Origin: Lentinula raphanica
Taxonomy: Eukaryota > Basidiomycota > Agaricomycetes > Agaricales > Omphalotaceae
NCBI GenBank assembly: GCA_027919835.1
Contig: JANVFP010000043.1
Span: forward strand, 1-64,000
DNA length: 64,000 nt
Direction of reading: 5' to 3'
The notes beneath the pieces are model-generated. The model searched no databases. It had not been told where the DNA came from and saw only the letters and a list, made by a program, of their open reading frames with translations. The translations under genes were made by a program, and so were the position numbers. This document shows positions 11,515 through 22,433 of the stretch, piece by piece (position 1 is the first letter of the stretch; each line of letters opens with the position of its first letter).

Positions 11515-11860
11515 CTTACAGTCTACATTGTGGAAAGCGGAGCCTCCACTGATTCATATGATACAAACTCTGTTCAACGCGTTGTCAAACGTCTTCCAGC
11601 ACCTGATCAATAATGGCGACTGAGACTGCAGGTTGATAACATTGAAGGTCATACATGAGCATCACCATCAAGCTGATATTTCCAAATTTGAGTTTCCAGG
11701 GCTTGGTGAAGATTTTGAAAAGTATAGTATGTGTATCAGCATCCTCACAGTCAAGTTTGCATAAGAGTTTGAGAACTTTATTGATGGGTTTCCTGGTGGG
11801 AACACCAAATATTAGATGTCGAACAAACAATTCCATGTTCGTCACTGCTTCTCTTGACAA
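11515..11860 (-). pseudogene. UPF2: UPF2-like MIF4G-domain fragment (relic)
   Basis: The minus-strand translation 11860 to 11585 reads like the linker and start of a MIF4G repeat of UPF2, the nonsense-mediated decay scaffold: MELFVRHLIFGVPTRKP, NKVLKLL, then KIFTKPWKLKFGNISLM and VAIIDQVLEDV. Positions usually conserved are changed (Trp to Cys in the LDW/ED region, Arg to Cys in the YDLQR motif). A stop follows DV, after which VEQSLYHMNQWRLR may continue the same domain in degraded form. No ATG, no neighbouring exons and no other UPF2 domain were found nearby. I read it as a captured or duplicated gene fragment in decay, not as the working gene. Confidence 0.65.
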
Positions 11861-11919
11861 CGAGATGTTGTGTCACATTAGTGAGAGAAAACAATGGGGA
11901 GGATGACCTGGGTCACTTA

Positions 11920-14415
11920 CTAAGTATCCTCGTCAAGTTTTTTTCCCTTGTCGTCTTTCTTCGTGCCCTTGCTGTCCTCATCCTCATCCTTGCTCTGTGT
12001 CTGTGTCGAGGTTGAAACGGTGGTGGAACGAGGGTAATGCCATGACCGCAAAAGGAAAACAGAAACTTCACGATTGAATCTTGAATTGGACATACAAAAA
12101 GAAATCCCCCTACGCAATTGCTTCAATGATAACTCCACCTCTAATAACCCCTCGCATTTGAAACGTTGCAAATGTTTATCATGTTCGCACCTCCCCTTCT
12201 CTCAATGGCATTCACACCACTGTCACCAACCCTTTCCTCTCATCTCAGCCTTATACCCCTTTGTCCTCACTTGGTATGTAGTATGTCACAACATACTTAA
12301 TATGCGCAAGTCCCTTCTGGAGGATACAGGTAGAGGGGGAAAGAGGAGAATTTTTGACTGCTGCTGGTACGCCCCAGGGAGTGGTGATAGTTCCCGATAT
12401 TCAAGAAGTGAAATTGAGCGTAGAACGTGTGACACTCAAAGTCTCGACGGCACTTTGCTTCTCCATTACGCCAATGTAACACTAGACATCATTCAAGATG
12501 TACATCAAATTGTCGGAAAGAGCTAGAAACTGCTATCCAACTCAGACCGATCCGAATGACCTATCCAAGTCATCAAAGGAATCACTCGCGTCTGGACACT
12601 GCGGAGGTCGTATTCCGGCGTTCACATCCCCAATTTGCTGCTTGTTGGCTCTCGCAGGACACGCGAGCAAGAGCGAGCGAAGGGAAGTTGGTACGTTTGT
12701 CATGGTCGCATGAACTCTGGTGGTGGATGGACCTGGGGAGGGTAATGAAGGGATGGAGACGAGGGAGTGCACAGAACTGTCCGAACGTATCAGGTTTCAA
12801 TTATCGACTTGGGGGAAGGAGTGCCACCCTGTCAGTAATCACATGAAAACTTCGCCGTCGAGCTATTTCTCTTGCTTCGAATGCTGGTATGCTCTGTGCG
12901 AGCACATGAGAAGGTAGTGAGATCACTGTTCTCCCTTCTTCGTCGCCTATCTCTGATCCAATGCCGGATGAGCCAAACCAAGTAGTCCTCACCCTTATCA
13001 ATCTCTTTCACACACACACCCTGGTGCGCACAGGAGGATCCATCGCTGAGAGAAACCAGGGATGGAAATGATACTGATGGTAATATCAGTATCCAGTTAG
13101 GCACCTCAGAAAGCAAAACTTCATTACCTGCCTTTGAATCTTTCTAACCAGAGAAGGGAACTCAAACAACGCATTCCAAGCGGGGCACAATAGGACGGTC
13201 AATGACAATCGCCAACAGTATGTGCTTTGTTGTTGCCAAACCTGTCAAGGAATCTGACTTGCATGATGTGAATATCGAGGCCGACCAATACCACCAAATG
13301 CACTATGTTGAAGGCCGAGACCGGGATGAAAACGTGTGCTGGGGTAAAGCAGATGACGGAGGAGTGTGCTGAGTACGAATTGATTGATGATCGACGATTC
13401 TTCGATGGGTGCACTGGCATCGCTCGGTGATATGCGATTGCAAGTTTTTCAACAGAAAAGGCGGTGGAACACAATGAGGTAGTGATTGGTTCATAGAAAG
13501 TCTGACATGGATGTGAGGATGATTATTTGGAAGACCGAAGACAATCATCAATTGTCGGTCATTGAATGAATAACATGCTGCGCCTGGGCTCAAGTGCAAT
13601 GCGTGCAAATTTTTGGAAAGGTGAGGGTGTTGAGGCACGTAGACAAGCAACATTATAGACTTGTGGCCACGAGTAGGTTTGGATGATGGCGGTATGAGGA
13701 TGACTGACACAGTAAGCTTTGCTTACAAGAGCCTGCCTAGGGAGGACTAGCACTGCACTAGATAGCATGCTGACATTGGATAGGCAGAAAGGCAGGACCT
13801 TGGATCGGCATAGGTAGACGTTGAGGAAGAAGAGAAGTTCAGAAGCGAATCCAGATGCTGAGAATCTGTGACAAGGTGACAAGATAGCGCCCAAGAAGCT
13901 CAGAAGAAGTGTCACAATGGAGGACAATGAAATCGTTAACTTTGTGACATTTGCCTATATATAGAAATCAAAATTTCCTTTTATGATACATAAAGCCATC
14001 CATAGAGACGATTCCTCTTTTCATTCGGACTCGTAATGATGATTGTCATACTGCTGATCCATAGACCACCGTCGAGCGCGATAGCGAGAGCCTCTTCATC
14101 TCACCTATCCTATCATTACCCTTGTTTGCTAGCGTAAAGCAGTTTGTATAATGCACAGTAAAAGACGGAAAATTACTTCGTTACAATGCGAGCGATGTGA
14201 CTTTGCCTTTCCCACATCTTCCCAAGAATCCCAACCATGCGACCTCTATGTCCATTCAGATCGCGGTTCGATGTGCATCGTCCGTCCCGAATCGCTTTGT
14301 TTTCAAAACAGGATTTGTCAAAACATACACTCGGTTATTGTTGAGTGGATGTCTATAAAATGCGGATGAAGTCTCTGCAAATCCATCCGAAATTGGCCCC
14401 TACCACCAAGAACAG
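11920..14415. other. Intergenic, no assignable gene
   Basis: The minus strand at 12171-11920 has an open frame ending in a Lys/Asp/Glu-rich tail (SKDEDEDSKGTKKDDKGKK). The minus strand at 13927-13200 has hydrophobic segments that could be a decayed membrane protein. Neither can be tied to a family or a spliced model. The stretch 14034-14415 is the likely promoter side of the methyltransferase gene. Confidence 0.35.
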
Positions 14416-15559
14416 ATGCGTTTACAGGAAGAATCATTGAAGCTCCCGGTTTCTCAGCTCGATGTGAGCTTATACCACCTAGACGATGAATCAAAGGCTT
14501 TCTTCAAACGAGAGACAGGGATTCAGGATGATGAAGAAGTGAAGGCTCACATTGTTGCCGTGCAAAACAAGGCCTATTCGGTATCGTCGATCAGGCATAT
14601 GCGGCCCAATCTGAGTGCTAACCAGGTCCCCCTTAGGTTTTCCAGTACCCATGCTTCCGAACATTCGACTTTGTCAAGTGATTGATATTCTAGAATGCAC
14701 AAGACTCGATACTGACGCTGGGATTCGGAATCCCATTGATAGGTCAACCATGGGAGAACATCCAATGTACGCGCACCTTCTAGAGCTCGGAAAGCAGAGA
14801 AACAACGCTATATTCTTGGACCTTGCCTGTTGTTGTTCGTGTGACTTATCTGCATCTATGTACCCGTGGCTGATAGTGATTCTTTCGACAAGTCGGACAG
14901 GATGCAAGGAAAGCAGTCCGCGATGGCTACCCGGTGCAGAATATTTTGGCTTCTGATCTTCGTGCTGGTAGGTTTTCCATAACATTGGGTCCTTGCATAT
15001 GATTCATATCTGTGTAGAGTTCTGGTCATTGGGACATGAGCTGTTTCGATCAGACGACAATTCTTTCCCCGCAGCGTTCATCCAAGGGGACATATTTGAC
15101 AAGTCTTTCTTGGATCCGACTGCTCTTCCCCCGAAGGAAACACACGCCGAAACGAATATACCCCCTTTGAAGTCTCTCACATCGTTGAATCCCTTGCGAG
15201 GTTACCTCTCCGCCTGCTACTGCGGAAACCTCTTCCATCTGTTCGACGAAGACGCCCAGAGGCAGCTTGCAAAAGCTCTTGCAGGTCTTCTTTCTCCGGA
15301 GCCTGGTTCCATGATATTCGGGGCTCATCTGGCGTTGGCTAAGAAGGGGATGATGAAAACGACCGGTATTGATGGATTCATGTTTTGTCATTCACCGGAT
15401 AGTTGGAAGGAGTTATGGCAGAGTATCTTTGGAAAGGACGCGGTGGAAGTGACAGCGGAGCTTAGAGTGTACCCATTGAAGATAGCTGATACAATTGGGG
15501 TGGCTGCAGGGGATGACACGCCGGTTATTTATATGGATTGGAGCGTCCTTAGGAAGTAG
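14416..15559 (+). CDS. SAM-dependent methyltransferase, fungal secondary-metabolism type
   Basis: Five exons are inferred: 14416-14580, 14637-14677, 14743-14834, 14893-14967 and 15018-15559. The introns are 50-65 nt, and the total of 915 nt gives a protein of 304 residues. Splicing restores KAYSVFQYPCFRTFDF, then FLDLACCFGQDARKAV, then YPVQNILASDLRAEFW. The DLACCFGQD block is the variant glycine-rich SAM-binding motif I of this family, and NILASDLRAEFW is the acidic strand-2 region that normally contacts the SAM ribose. The layout resembles small-molecule methyltransferases such as fungal AusD-like enzymes. The substrate cannot be read from the sequence. The frame is complete with no internal stop. 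The gene is convergent with the p24 gene. No other biosynthetic gene lies beside it, so a metabolite cluster is not supported. Confidence 0.85.
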
Positions 15560-15726
15560 CTTCGACCTCGGGTCCAGATTTTGAGTTCCAGCATGGGGGA
15601 TTCGGTTGCTGAGAGTAGCTTATGTTTGGTTTAGAGTACAATCTCCTTACAACGTTCGTGTAAGAATCGCGTTATGAAAAGGTAGCATTGATGAGAACAT
15701 AAATAGTCGAACACATTAGCACAACG

Positions 15727-16538
15727 CTATCTCGATTTTCGATCCTCGAAAAAGTTCTGCGCACGAGACAGTCAGACCTGAACAAAAGAAACCAAGATAG
15801 TTGTAGCCACACCTTCAAATACCTCAACTGCCAGAAACACGTAACAACGAGCACCACAATCTGCACGACACTGTACCACACCGCGCGAGAATTCGTCGCC
15901 TCACTCAAGTCTCTATAATCTGCCTCACGTTCCCGCTGATACTGTTGTTCCCGGCGGATGTCCTCCAGTTTTTGGTTGAGGTCTCGTACTTTGGATGCTA
16001 TTTCTGAGACGTGCGTCCTATCGTGTTCGGTATCGGGTCGAGTTGTGCCGACGACGATATCGAGGTAGAGGCGGATATGAGTAGAGGAGAACCATGACGT
16101 GTAATTCGTGGAAAGGCAAATAGAGTGATCGCCTGCGTCGTGCGATGTGAAAGTGAACTTTCCCTCGGATGGGCCTTTGCTTTTGACGACTGTGTGGCTG
16201 GTTTCGACTTCCTGTTTTGAAAGTAAGTTGGCAAGATTGAGACACTAGCAAACTTTCAGGTCATACCTCTACTTCAACATGGATGCCCAGATTCTCATCT
16301 AAAACGTATTTCTGCTGTTGTTCTGACCACTCCAAAGCCTTGTAATGTCCTTCATAGTGTATCGGTGAGAGGGCTCAAAGAAATTTTGTCATCTTTTACC
16401 TTCTACTACAGTGTCTGTTGGCAATTCCTCGATAAAGCATCTCTTCTCATTTGCGTCCAGATAGAAATGAAGGGCGTTCGCAGCCAGCGCAGAACAGAGA
16501 AGAAGAAGGAATGAAGAGGAGAGTCGACAGAAAATCAT
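15727..16538 (-). CDS. p24 / emp24-gp25L family cargo receptor (GOLD domain)
   Basis: Exons on the minus strand are 16538-16400, 16349-16267, 16211-15813 and 15756-15727: 651 nt, 216 residues. The N-terminus is a signal peptide (SSSFLLLLCSALAANA) followed directly by HFYLDANEKRCFIEELP, the conserved start of the GOLD domain. Then come GPSEGKFTFTSHDAGDHSIC, with the paired cysteine, NYTSW, and HIRLYLDIVVG. A coiled coil follows (VRDLNQKLEDIRREQQYQRE), then the family signature RDLSEATNSRAVWYS, one transmembrane helix and the short tail FFEDRKSR with the FF transport signal. Known role: cargo selection and coat recruitment in ER-Golgi vesicles. Which p24 subfamily (Emp24, Erv25 or Erp) is not settled. 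All expected parts are present, so the gene is probably functional. Confidence 0.93.
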
Positions 16539-19500
16539 TATGAGACGCAGGAGGACGGCCACTGGCGAATTCGAGTCGAACCAGAAAGGATTCTGCACAA
16601 GACAGTGACAGCAGAAAACAAAAACAGTATGGCCGATACACGTGTACGTAAGCAACAATCGCAAAGCTTCGCAAAGTACTTCAAGTTTCAACACAGGTTC
16701 CACATAGTCATTAGATACAAGGTATACACCGTGGCACGGTGTTGTGCTCGCGAAGCTTAATCCCAGTTCAAGTATTTTGGAGCTTGATCCCAGTTCAATA
16801 CGATGGAGCTGTCGCAGGGTGCTAAAGAAACCCATGTGAAGTAAGCAGACCTGAGTATGTAAATTAAAGCACAGCAGGAAGGAAATTACGAGTCCGGAAT
16901 GAAATGAAGGAATCGTCCTTAGCCCGTTTACCCGTGGGACAATTTCCTTTTTGATTCAAAAACTGCCTAATTTGGACTTTAAAAATCACGTTATTTTTGC
17001 CTCCATTTGGGCAACAGTCACGTTTTATTTCGCTCGTTTTGGTAAGTGGTCACGCTTTTAAATTCTCTCACGTGATGAAGTTGGGTTTGCTAGGGTTTCA
17101 ACGTCAACTTTAATTGCTTCCAAGTTTCCACCACCGAAAGCTTGCATTACTCAACAAATTCCGCTGCGGCCATTTTGCAAGTGTCAGTGCAACTCGGTCG
17201 TGGGTTCATATAGTGACTCATTGTCACTCATTCAGTACAGGATTGTAATGCTGGAATGTAGCATCACGAACCAATGTTCATTGGGAAACCAAGGTTGTTC
17301 AATGGATTTTTGGAGGAGAAGTTGGAGGGATTCAGCGTCCTTGAGCAGAGTCAGACTCAGTCAGAAGCACAACTTCTCAAATCCAAGCTACTACTATTTC
17401 TACTTCCCATCCAACATGCCCAACATCTTTATGCATACTGCTCTCCTTCATGACTGACATCGACACCCTCCATCTCTTCAACCCAAAGTACTACACTAAC
17501 AACATTCACCCAGAAGGCACAGGAGACCTCATGTTATCCCCCATATTGCCAATTGTTCATTGAAGACAGATCTTGAGTCATTTGTGCTGGTTGTAGTCTG
17601 GAGTTGTATCTGCCAGTACTCGAAACAGGATTAGGAGGAGGAGGAGCACTACCAGTAGCATCTCTGTCTCTTCCTTCTTCCCCCTTTTCTCCTCCCTTAT
17701 CAACCTCCTCGCAAACCCCTTCACATACCCCACACTCTTCCCCTCACATCACCCTCACTCCTGGTCATGATCTCCTCCGTCCTTACTCCATATCTCTGAT
17801 TGTCATCGACCACATGTTGACTTCTAATGGCTTCAGTTCCATGAGAGAGGGCACTACAATTGAGCGACGAGAAGGTGGTGAAGTTAACTGTGTAAGTGAT
17901 ATGCTGCATTTACTCATCGCCATTGCTAACATACACCCGTTCTTGTACTCAATCAAGTCTGTTCCACCAAGGTAAGTGCCCATTCCCTAACTTCTTGAAT
18001 CTCTATGATCTAACATGCATGTGTCAGATCCAGTTGCTGCCATTGGGAGGCTGGGTGGTCCGGGCCCAATTCATATTGCAGCGATAGGTCGACGTATCGA
18101 TATCTTACAGTATTGTTAGCACCTCAGTGAACTGCAATACACTCATTTGCACCTAATTAAAGCTCAATGTACTAATATATGTATCAAAATAGAGTAAGAT
18201 TTGTGAGTAGAAAAGTGGGCAGATTGGAGCTAACAGAAATGAAAGACGCCTAGGAACAACTACATGAAGCCTAAGAAGTGCATGTAAGAAGTATTGTATA
18301 TGACACTTTTTTTGCTACCCACCAACACTGGAATCGTGCCTAAGAAATATGCAATAGAGACAAAATAGGTGAATCTGGGTTCTGTTTATAATCAGATGTA
18401 ACTGGTTCTCCTCTTGGTTTAATGGCTTTTTATGATATGACTGCACTTCAAAGGCTTTGGGGCACTCTCTCAAGGATTGTTACAAAATTACTTGGTCATT
18501 CTACTTACTGGTTGGATTTGCTGTTTACATTTACATTCTTGTACGCACTTGTTATATTCTATTGAAGCAAATAACATGAAATCCGGACTCGTATATGCCA
18601 CGCGCGCTGCGCGATGGCCCACTTCCGCACGTGTCTGTGGTGCCGTGGTCTATTGCAACAATTGCAACGTTTCTCGTTCTGACGGACGCAGCAAGAAATC
18701 AGTCTGACAGCACCAGTAAGACCAAAAACGAGAGGAAATATGGATATTTTCTTGAGTTTTTGGAAACAGAGGCATTGTCTGCATTGAGACAGACAAGATC
18801 GGCAGACATAATATCATATCTTAAGCAGATGCCTCGAATTCGTATGTACATGTTTGGTCCTGGCCTTTTTCGGTTGTTTTTTTGTTCTTTCGAGCACCCG
18901 TTTTTAACCGTTCACCGCCTGCCGACTTTATCCGGTTTTGATTTGTAATTTGCCTGGAATCCAACCGCCTTCTTCTCATCGTCCATCCTCGTCCTCGTCC
19001 GACTGCCTCTCGCTCACTCGCTCGCGACTTCATCTTCATTAACATTCCTTACCTCTCTTCGTCCTTTCTGTGGTCAATCGCACATCAATTGCTGCTTATC
19101 CCACTTCCACTCCTTTAACCGGCGTTTCCTTGGCACATCGTGGCGCCTGTGGTGGTCTCTGGTTTCGTTCCATTGGTGTCTGAGGTGTGTTTACTCTGTA
19201 TCTCCGTTATCTCTTGCTCACAATTGGTCTGTTTTGTTTTTTTGTTCTTCTACCGATCATCCGTGCCTCTCTTTTGCGTTGTTCGCTATGAAGTCCCTGT
19301 TCGTCGTTGTTGTTCCTTCCCTCTCTCTACATCATTCCTCTTCAAATTCCTCCTCGTCTATGTTGTTCCTTTCCTTCATGACCTCGTCTGTTTCACCGAA
19401 TGTCCTCCGGTTCCTCCTCCTTTTTTGTGCCTTTTGTCTTTTCCCTCTTCTTCACCTTACCCCTCCCCATATCTGTCATTTGTCTATCGGCTGCGCCTCT

Positions 19501-19670
19501 TGAATATGTTGTAAGCTGATGCGCACGATCACATCCGTGGTCGTTCCGGTTTCACTGTGCTCTTTTTCTACCGGCTTGCTTTGTCGGTCCTTACCCGGGA
19601 GCCTCTCGCTCGTCTGCTTTTAAAAGTACACCTTCAAAACTTCTTTCTTCGTGTCCCCTTCCTTTCCGTC
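16539..19670. other. Intergenic, no assignable gene
   Basis: Contains a purine/pyrimidine-biased open frame near 17604-17975 (Ser/Pro/Thr-rich) and a C/T-rich tract at 18960-19560 ahead of the first Helitron gene. The GC palindrome near 18601 (CGCGCGCTGCGCG) could be a hairpin. No domain, tRNA or transposase was recognised. Confidence 0.4.
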
Positions 19671-21197
19671 ATGTCTGCGTGCTCGATTTTTGGCGTTTTT
19701 ACTCTCACCGACGGCGTTCGACTCGGTGGTCCCGGTCAATCCACTACCGGGTCTAACACTTACTATATGCAATACCGAACTGTTATCGAATGTGGAGATT
19801 ACCGGTCCCCTGCACCTCTTTCTGCCGTCGCCGCGTCTGTGAGGATTTACAGTCCCCCTCATGAACGTAACACCCCTCCTTTGGTAGATCGTACCATGGC
19901 CATCATCGTCGGTCAGTTTGCCCTTGGTGCAGCCGGTCAGCCTGCGATGATAGACGCGTCGACTCTACTACCTATCCCGGGTAATCCTGCGCTTGATGAC
20001 TACGACACCACCATCCCGATGTTCTATCCTATCATTTCTGGCGTGGGCTCTGTCTTCAGTCATTCCCCACCTGGTACTCTACCCCGTTCATTCCTCCTTT
20101 CTGTTTCAGAGTATGTCCGTGGTTCTTCGAAAACATTCACAATGCGGTTCGTATCGATTCTCTTCCTTTGCTTTCAGTATCTGATCTCTCGTTCTTAGTG
20201 GTGTCTATGAAGGAGATACCGGCCGCTCTCGGTGGACAAATACACCTCTCCCTACCCTCCGGAGTAACATGTGTTTTGTTGGTTCATGCCTTGGTTATGT
20301 CAATGGTATCCTCGATCTCAGCATCGTCTCTGTCAATTTTGGAGCTACTCTTACTGCTCCTGTCGACACCAGCACCAACACAGACAATACCTCTGTCACT
20401 TCTACTTCCCCTTCTTCCTCTCCTCCTTCGAAGCGTGCTCGGCGGACGTTTGCAGACCTTCAGACGTAAGCCTTCCTCAATAATTCATCTTACTTTACGC
20501 TCATGTGTTCGTTCCAAGTACAACCACCACTCCATCTCCAATGTTGTCTTCAGTCGGTTCCAGTACTGATCGTTCCGCGATACCGTCTTCCTCTTTTCTC
20601 GCATTGCCTATTTCGACATCGTGGGTACCCTACGTCTTCATCATAGCTCTATGTCACTAATTTGGTTCAAGACTCGGATCGCATACTGCTGTGGGCACAG
20701 GCATTGATGGTCAACGTGTTGAGGACAATACAATTCTGTGGGCTCCATCTCCATCTTTCAAGTATGTCGTTTGTCCTATTTCAAATGCCAGTCTGTAATA
20801 TCAACGTTTTTGTAGTGGTAGTCCTTCCTTCTCAAACAACACCGCCAGCTCTGTCGCGTCTGGTAGTACAGTGGTACAAGATGCAGGAACTTCGATGGGG
20901 TGAGCACTTATATCGTCTGGTGTTGACACTCGTTTCTTATTTCATCTTAGCTCTGTGTCTCCAGGTCAATCAGCAGCTCTTCCATTGGCTAGTGGCAGTG
21001 GTGAACGGTATGTTTGAGCTCTTTGACCATATCTCCTTATCTAACTATTTCATCAAATCAGTTCAGAAGACCGTCCTTCCTCGCCTTCCCCGAATGATTT
21101 GATCATGGCACCTCTGAAACGAGGCACCCGCGCTGTCCCTTCATCTTCCGACACTGGACCATCTTTGACGCGCCCCGTTTCTGCTCGTCGCAAATAG
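19671..21197 (+). CDS. Helitron-linked accessory gene A, unknown function
   Basis: Seven exons are inferred: 19671-20146, 20199-20465, 20519-20620, 20672-20761, 20816-20899, 20951-21007 and 21062-21197. The total of 1212 nt gives 403 residues. All six introns are 51-54 nt and all fall in phase 2, so every internal exon is a multiple of three. The N-terminal half is compact and beta-like (FGVFTLTDGVRLGG, CFVGSCLGYVNGILDLSI). The C-terminal half is low-complexity Ser/Thr/Pro with a basic KRARR segment and a basic end (KRGTRAV, RPVSARRK). The beta-rich start would suit an OB-fold DNA-binding protein, but I cannot see a diagnostic motif. Its place upstream of the Rep-helicase on the same strand suggests it belongs to the element. 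Confidence 0.65.
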
Positions 21198-21538
21198 ACG
21201 ACGTTGTGTATCTTCTTTACCATTCGTACGGTTATGATTTGTGCTCTGTCTGAAATTTCTCTTTCTCTACGCGTTTCAACACGTATGTTTGTGTACAGTC
21301 CTCGTTCTTCCAATTTGCATTCAACTGCAATTTGAATTCTCTTTTGTCTCCCTATTTCATCTTTTCCTCGATCGGTTTCAACACCGATGTTGTTCTTCGT
21401 ATTGTCGTCTTCGTACACAGGACTCATTCAACTGAGTCATCTGGTGTCTTCCTTTGTCTATCTCTTCTTTCGATCTACGCTGTTTCATGTTCGTTAGCCT
21501 ATATAGCTGTTGTGGTTGTAAACCTGTTAATAGAAAAG

Positions 21539-22244
21539 ATGTTGTATTTCTTTGCTCGACGACCTACACCGCGGTCTCTCTCGAACTCTGGTTTTCCTGA
21601 AGATGTCAACCCCGATACTCATTTCACTGTAAGCCGTGGGGTGTTGTCTTTCTTGAACCTGTTCAGCTTCACTCCCGTTCATTCCATCAACGCCGCAATG
21701 ATTCGTGATTTGTGTTATGCTATCGCGGTTCGTTTCTTTACACTCGCATTGAATATGCCAACTAAATTTTATTTAGTCTGACAATCCCATTTTGCCCGCT
21801 TTCGCAGACAATGAACCATGGGTTGATAGTGAACTCCTGTCATGCATTGGTATCTATCAACAACGTCCTCACACGTCTACCACATGCCGCTCTCTCCCTT
21901 CCTCGACATCACTTTTTGTGTCATTCGCAATCTCTGCCTCCCCTCGTCATGCTGTCAATGCCCTTGCTGTTTACCTCATGCATCATACCTCCATGCTGTT
22001 CCATGACACCAATGGCGCTGCTCGTGTTGTTGCTTTGGCTTTCCAATACAGCTTCCAAACCGGTGTCGTAGGGTTCATCGCATATTCTGGGGTGTCGGAC
22101 ACTTACTTCGGTCGACTTCTGGATACACCTTGGTTTGATATCTATGGCGCCATTCCAGACACATTTGTCTATATCGAACCGGCTAACCACCCTTCGTTCG
22201 GGAGTCACACTTTCAAGGCAGATCTCCTACAAATGTCTACGTGA
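21539..22244 (+). CDS. Helitron-linked accessory gene B, unknown function
   Basis: Two exons (21539-21727 and 21777-22244) around a 49 nt intron give 218 residues, starting at ATG 21539. The protein has no recognised domain. It includes RDLCYAIASDNPILPAF across the junction, a middle with several hydrophobic stretches (AVNALAVYLMHHTSMLFHD, ARVVALAFQYSFQTG) and an aromatic C-terminal part (DTPWFDIYGAIPDTFVYIEP). Another reading adds an exon: GTGAGC at 22241 to ACAG at 22311, ending at 22327. It lies between accessory gene A and the Rep-helicase, all on the plus strand. Function is unknown. It is more likely element-encoded than host, from its position and the lack of any other host gene in the block. 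Confidence 0.55.
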
Positions 22245-22433
22245 GCGTCGTTATTTCTGTCGTTCATGTTATCTACCCTCTGATTTCCTCGATATCTCTG
22301 ACTATACAGACACCTAGCTACGTTGTAAACCAATGTCTCAGTTCTGATTTGTTGCAATGTATTGTTAATTGTACCTTTATCTTTCGTTCGTCTTTGTCTC
22401 TGAGTCACAACCCACCTCCTCCTCTTTGAAAGT

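Noticed and set aside
13200..13927. Minus-strand hydrophobic open frames that might be a membrane protein
   Set aside because: Segments such as ELLFFLNVYL look membrane-like, but no consistent spliced model or family could be built, and stops interrupt all frames.
18595..18660. CGCGCGCTGCGCG palindrome as a Helitron or rho-independent-like terminator
   Set aside because: No matching element end or gene end is nearby, and intrinsic terminators are not expected in a fungal nuclear genome.
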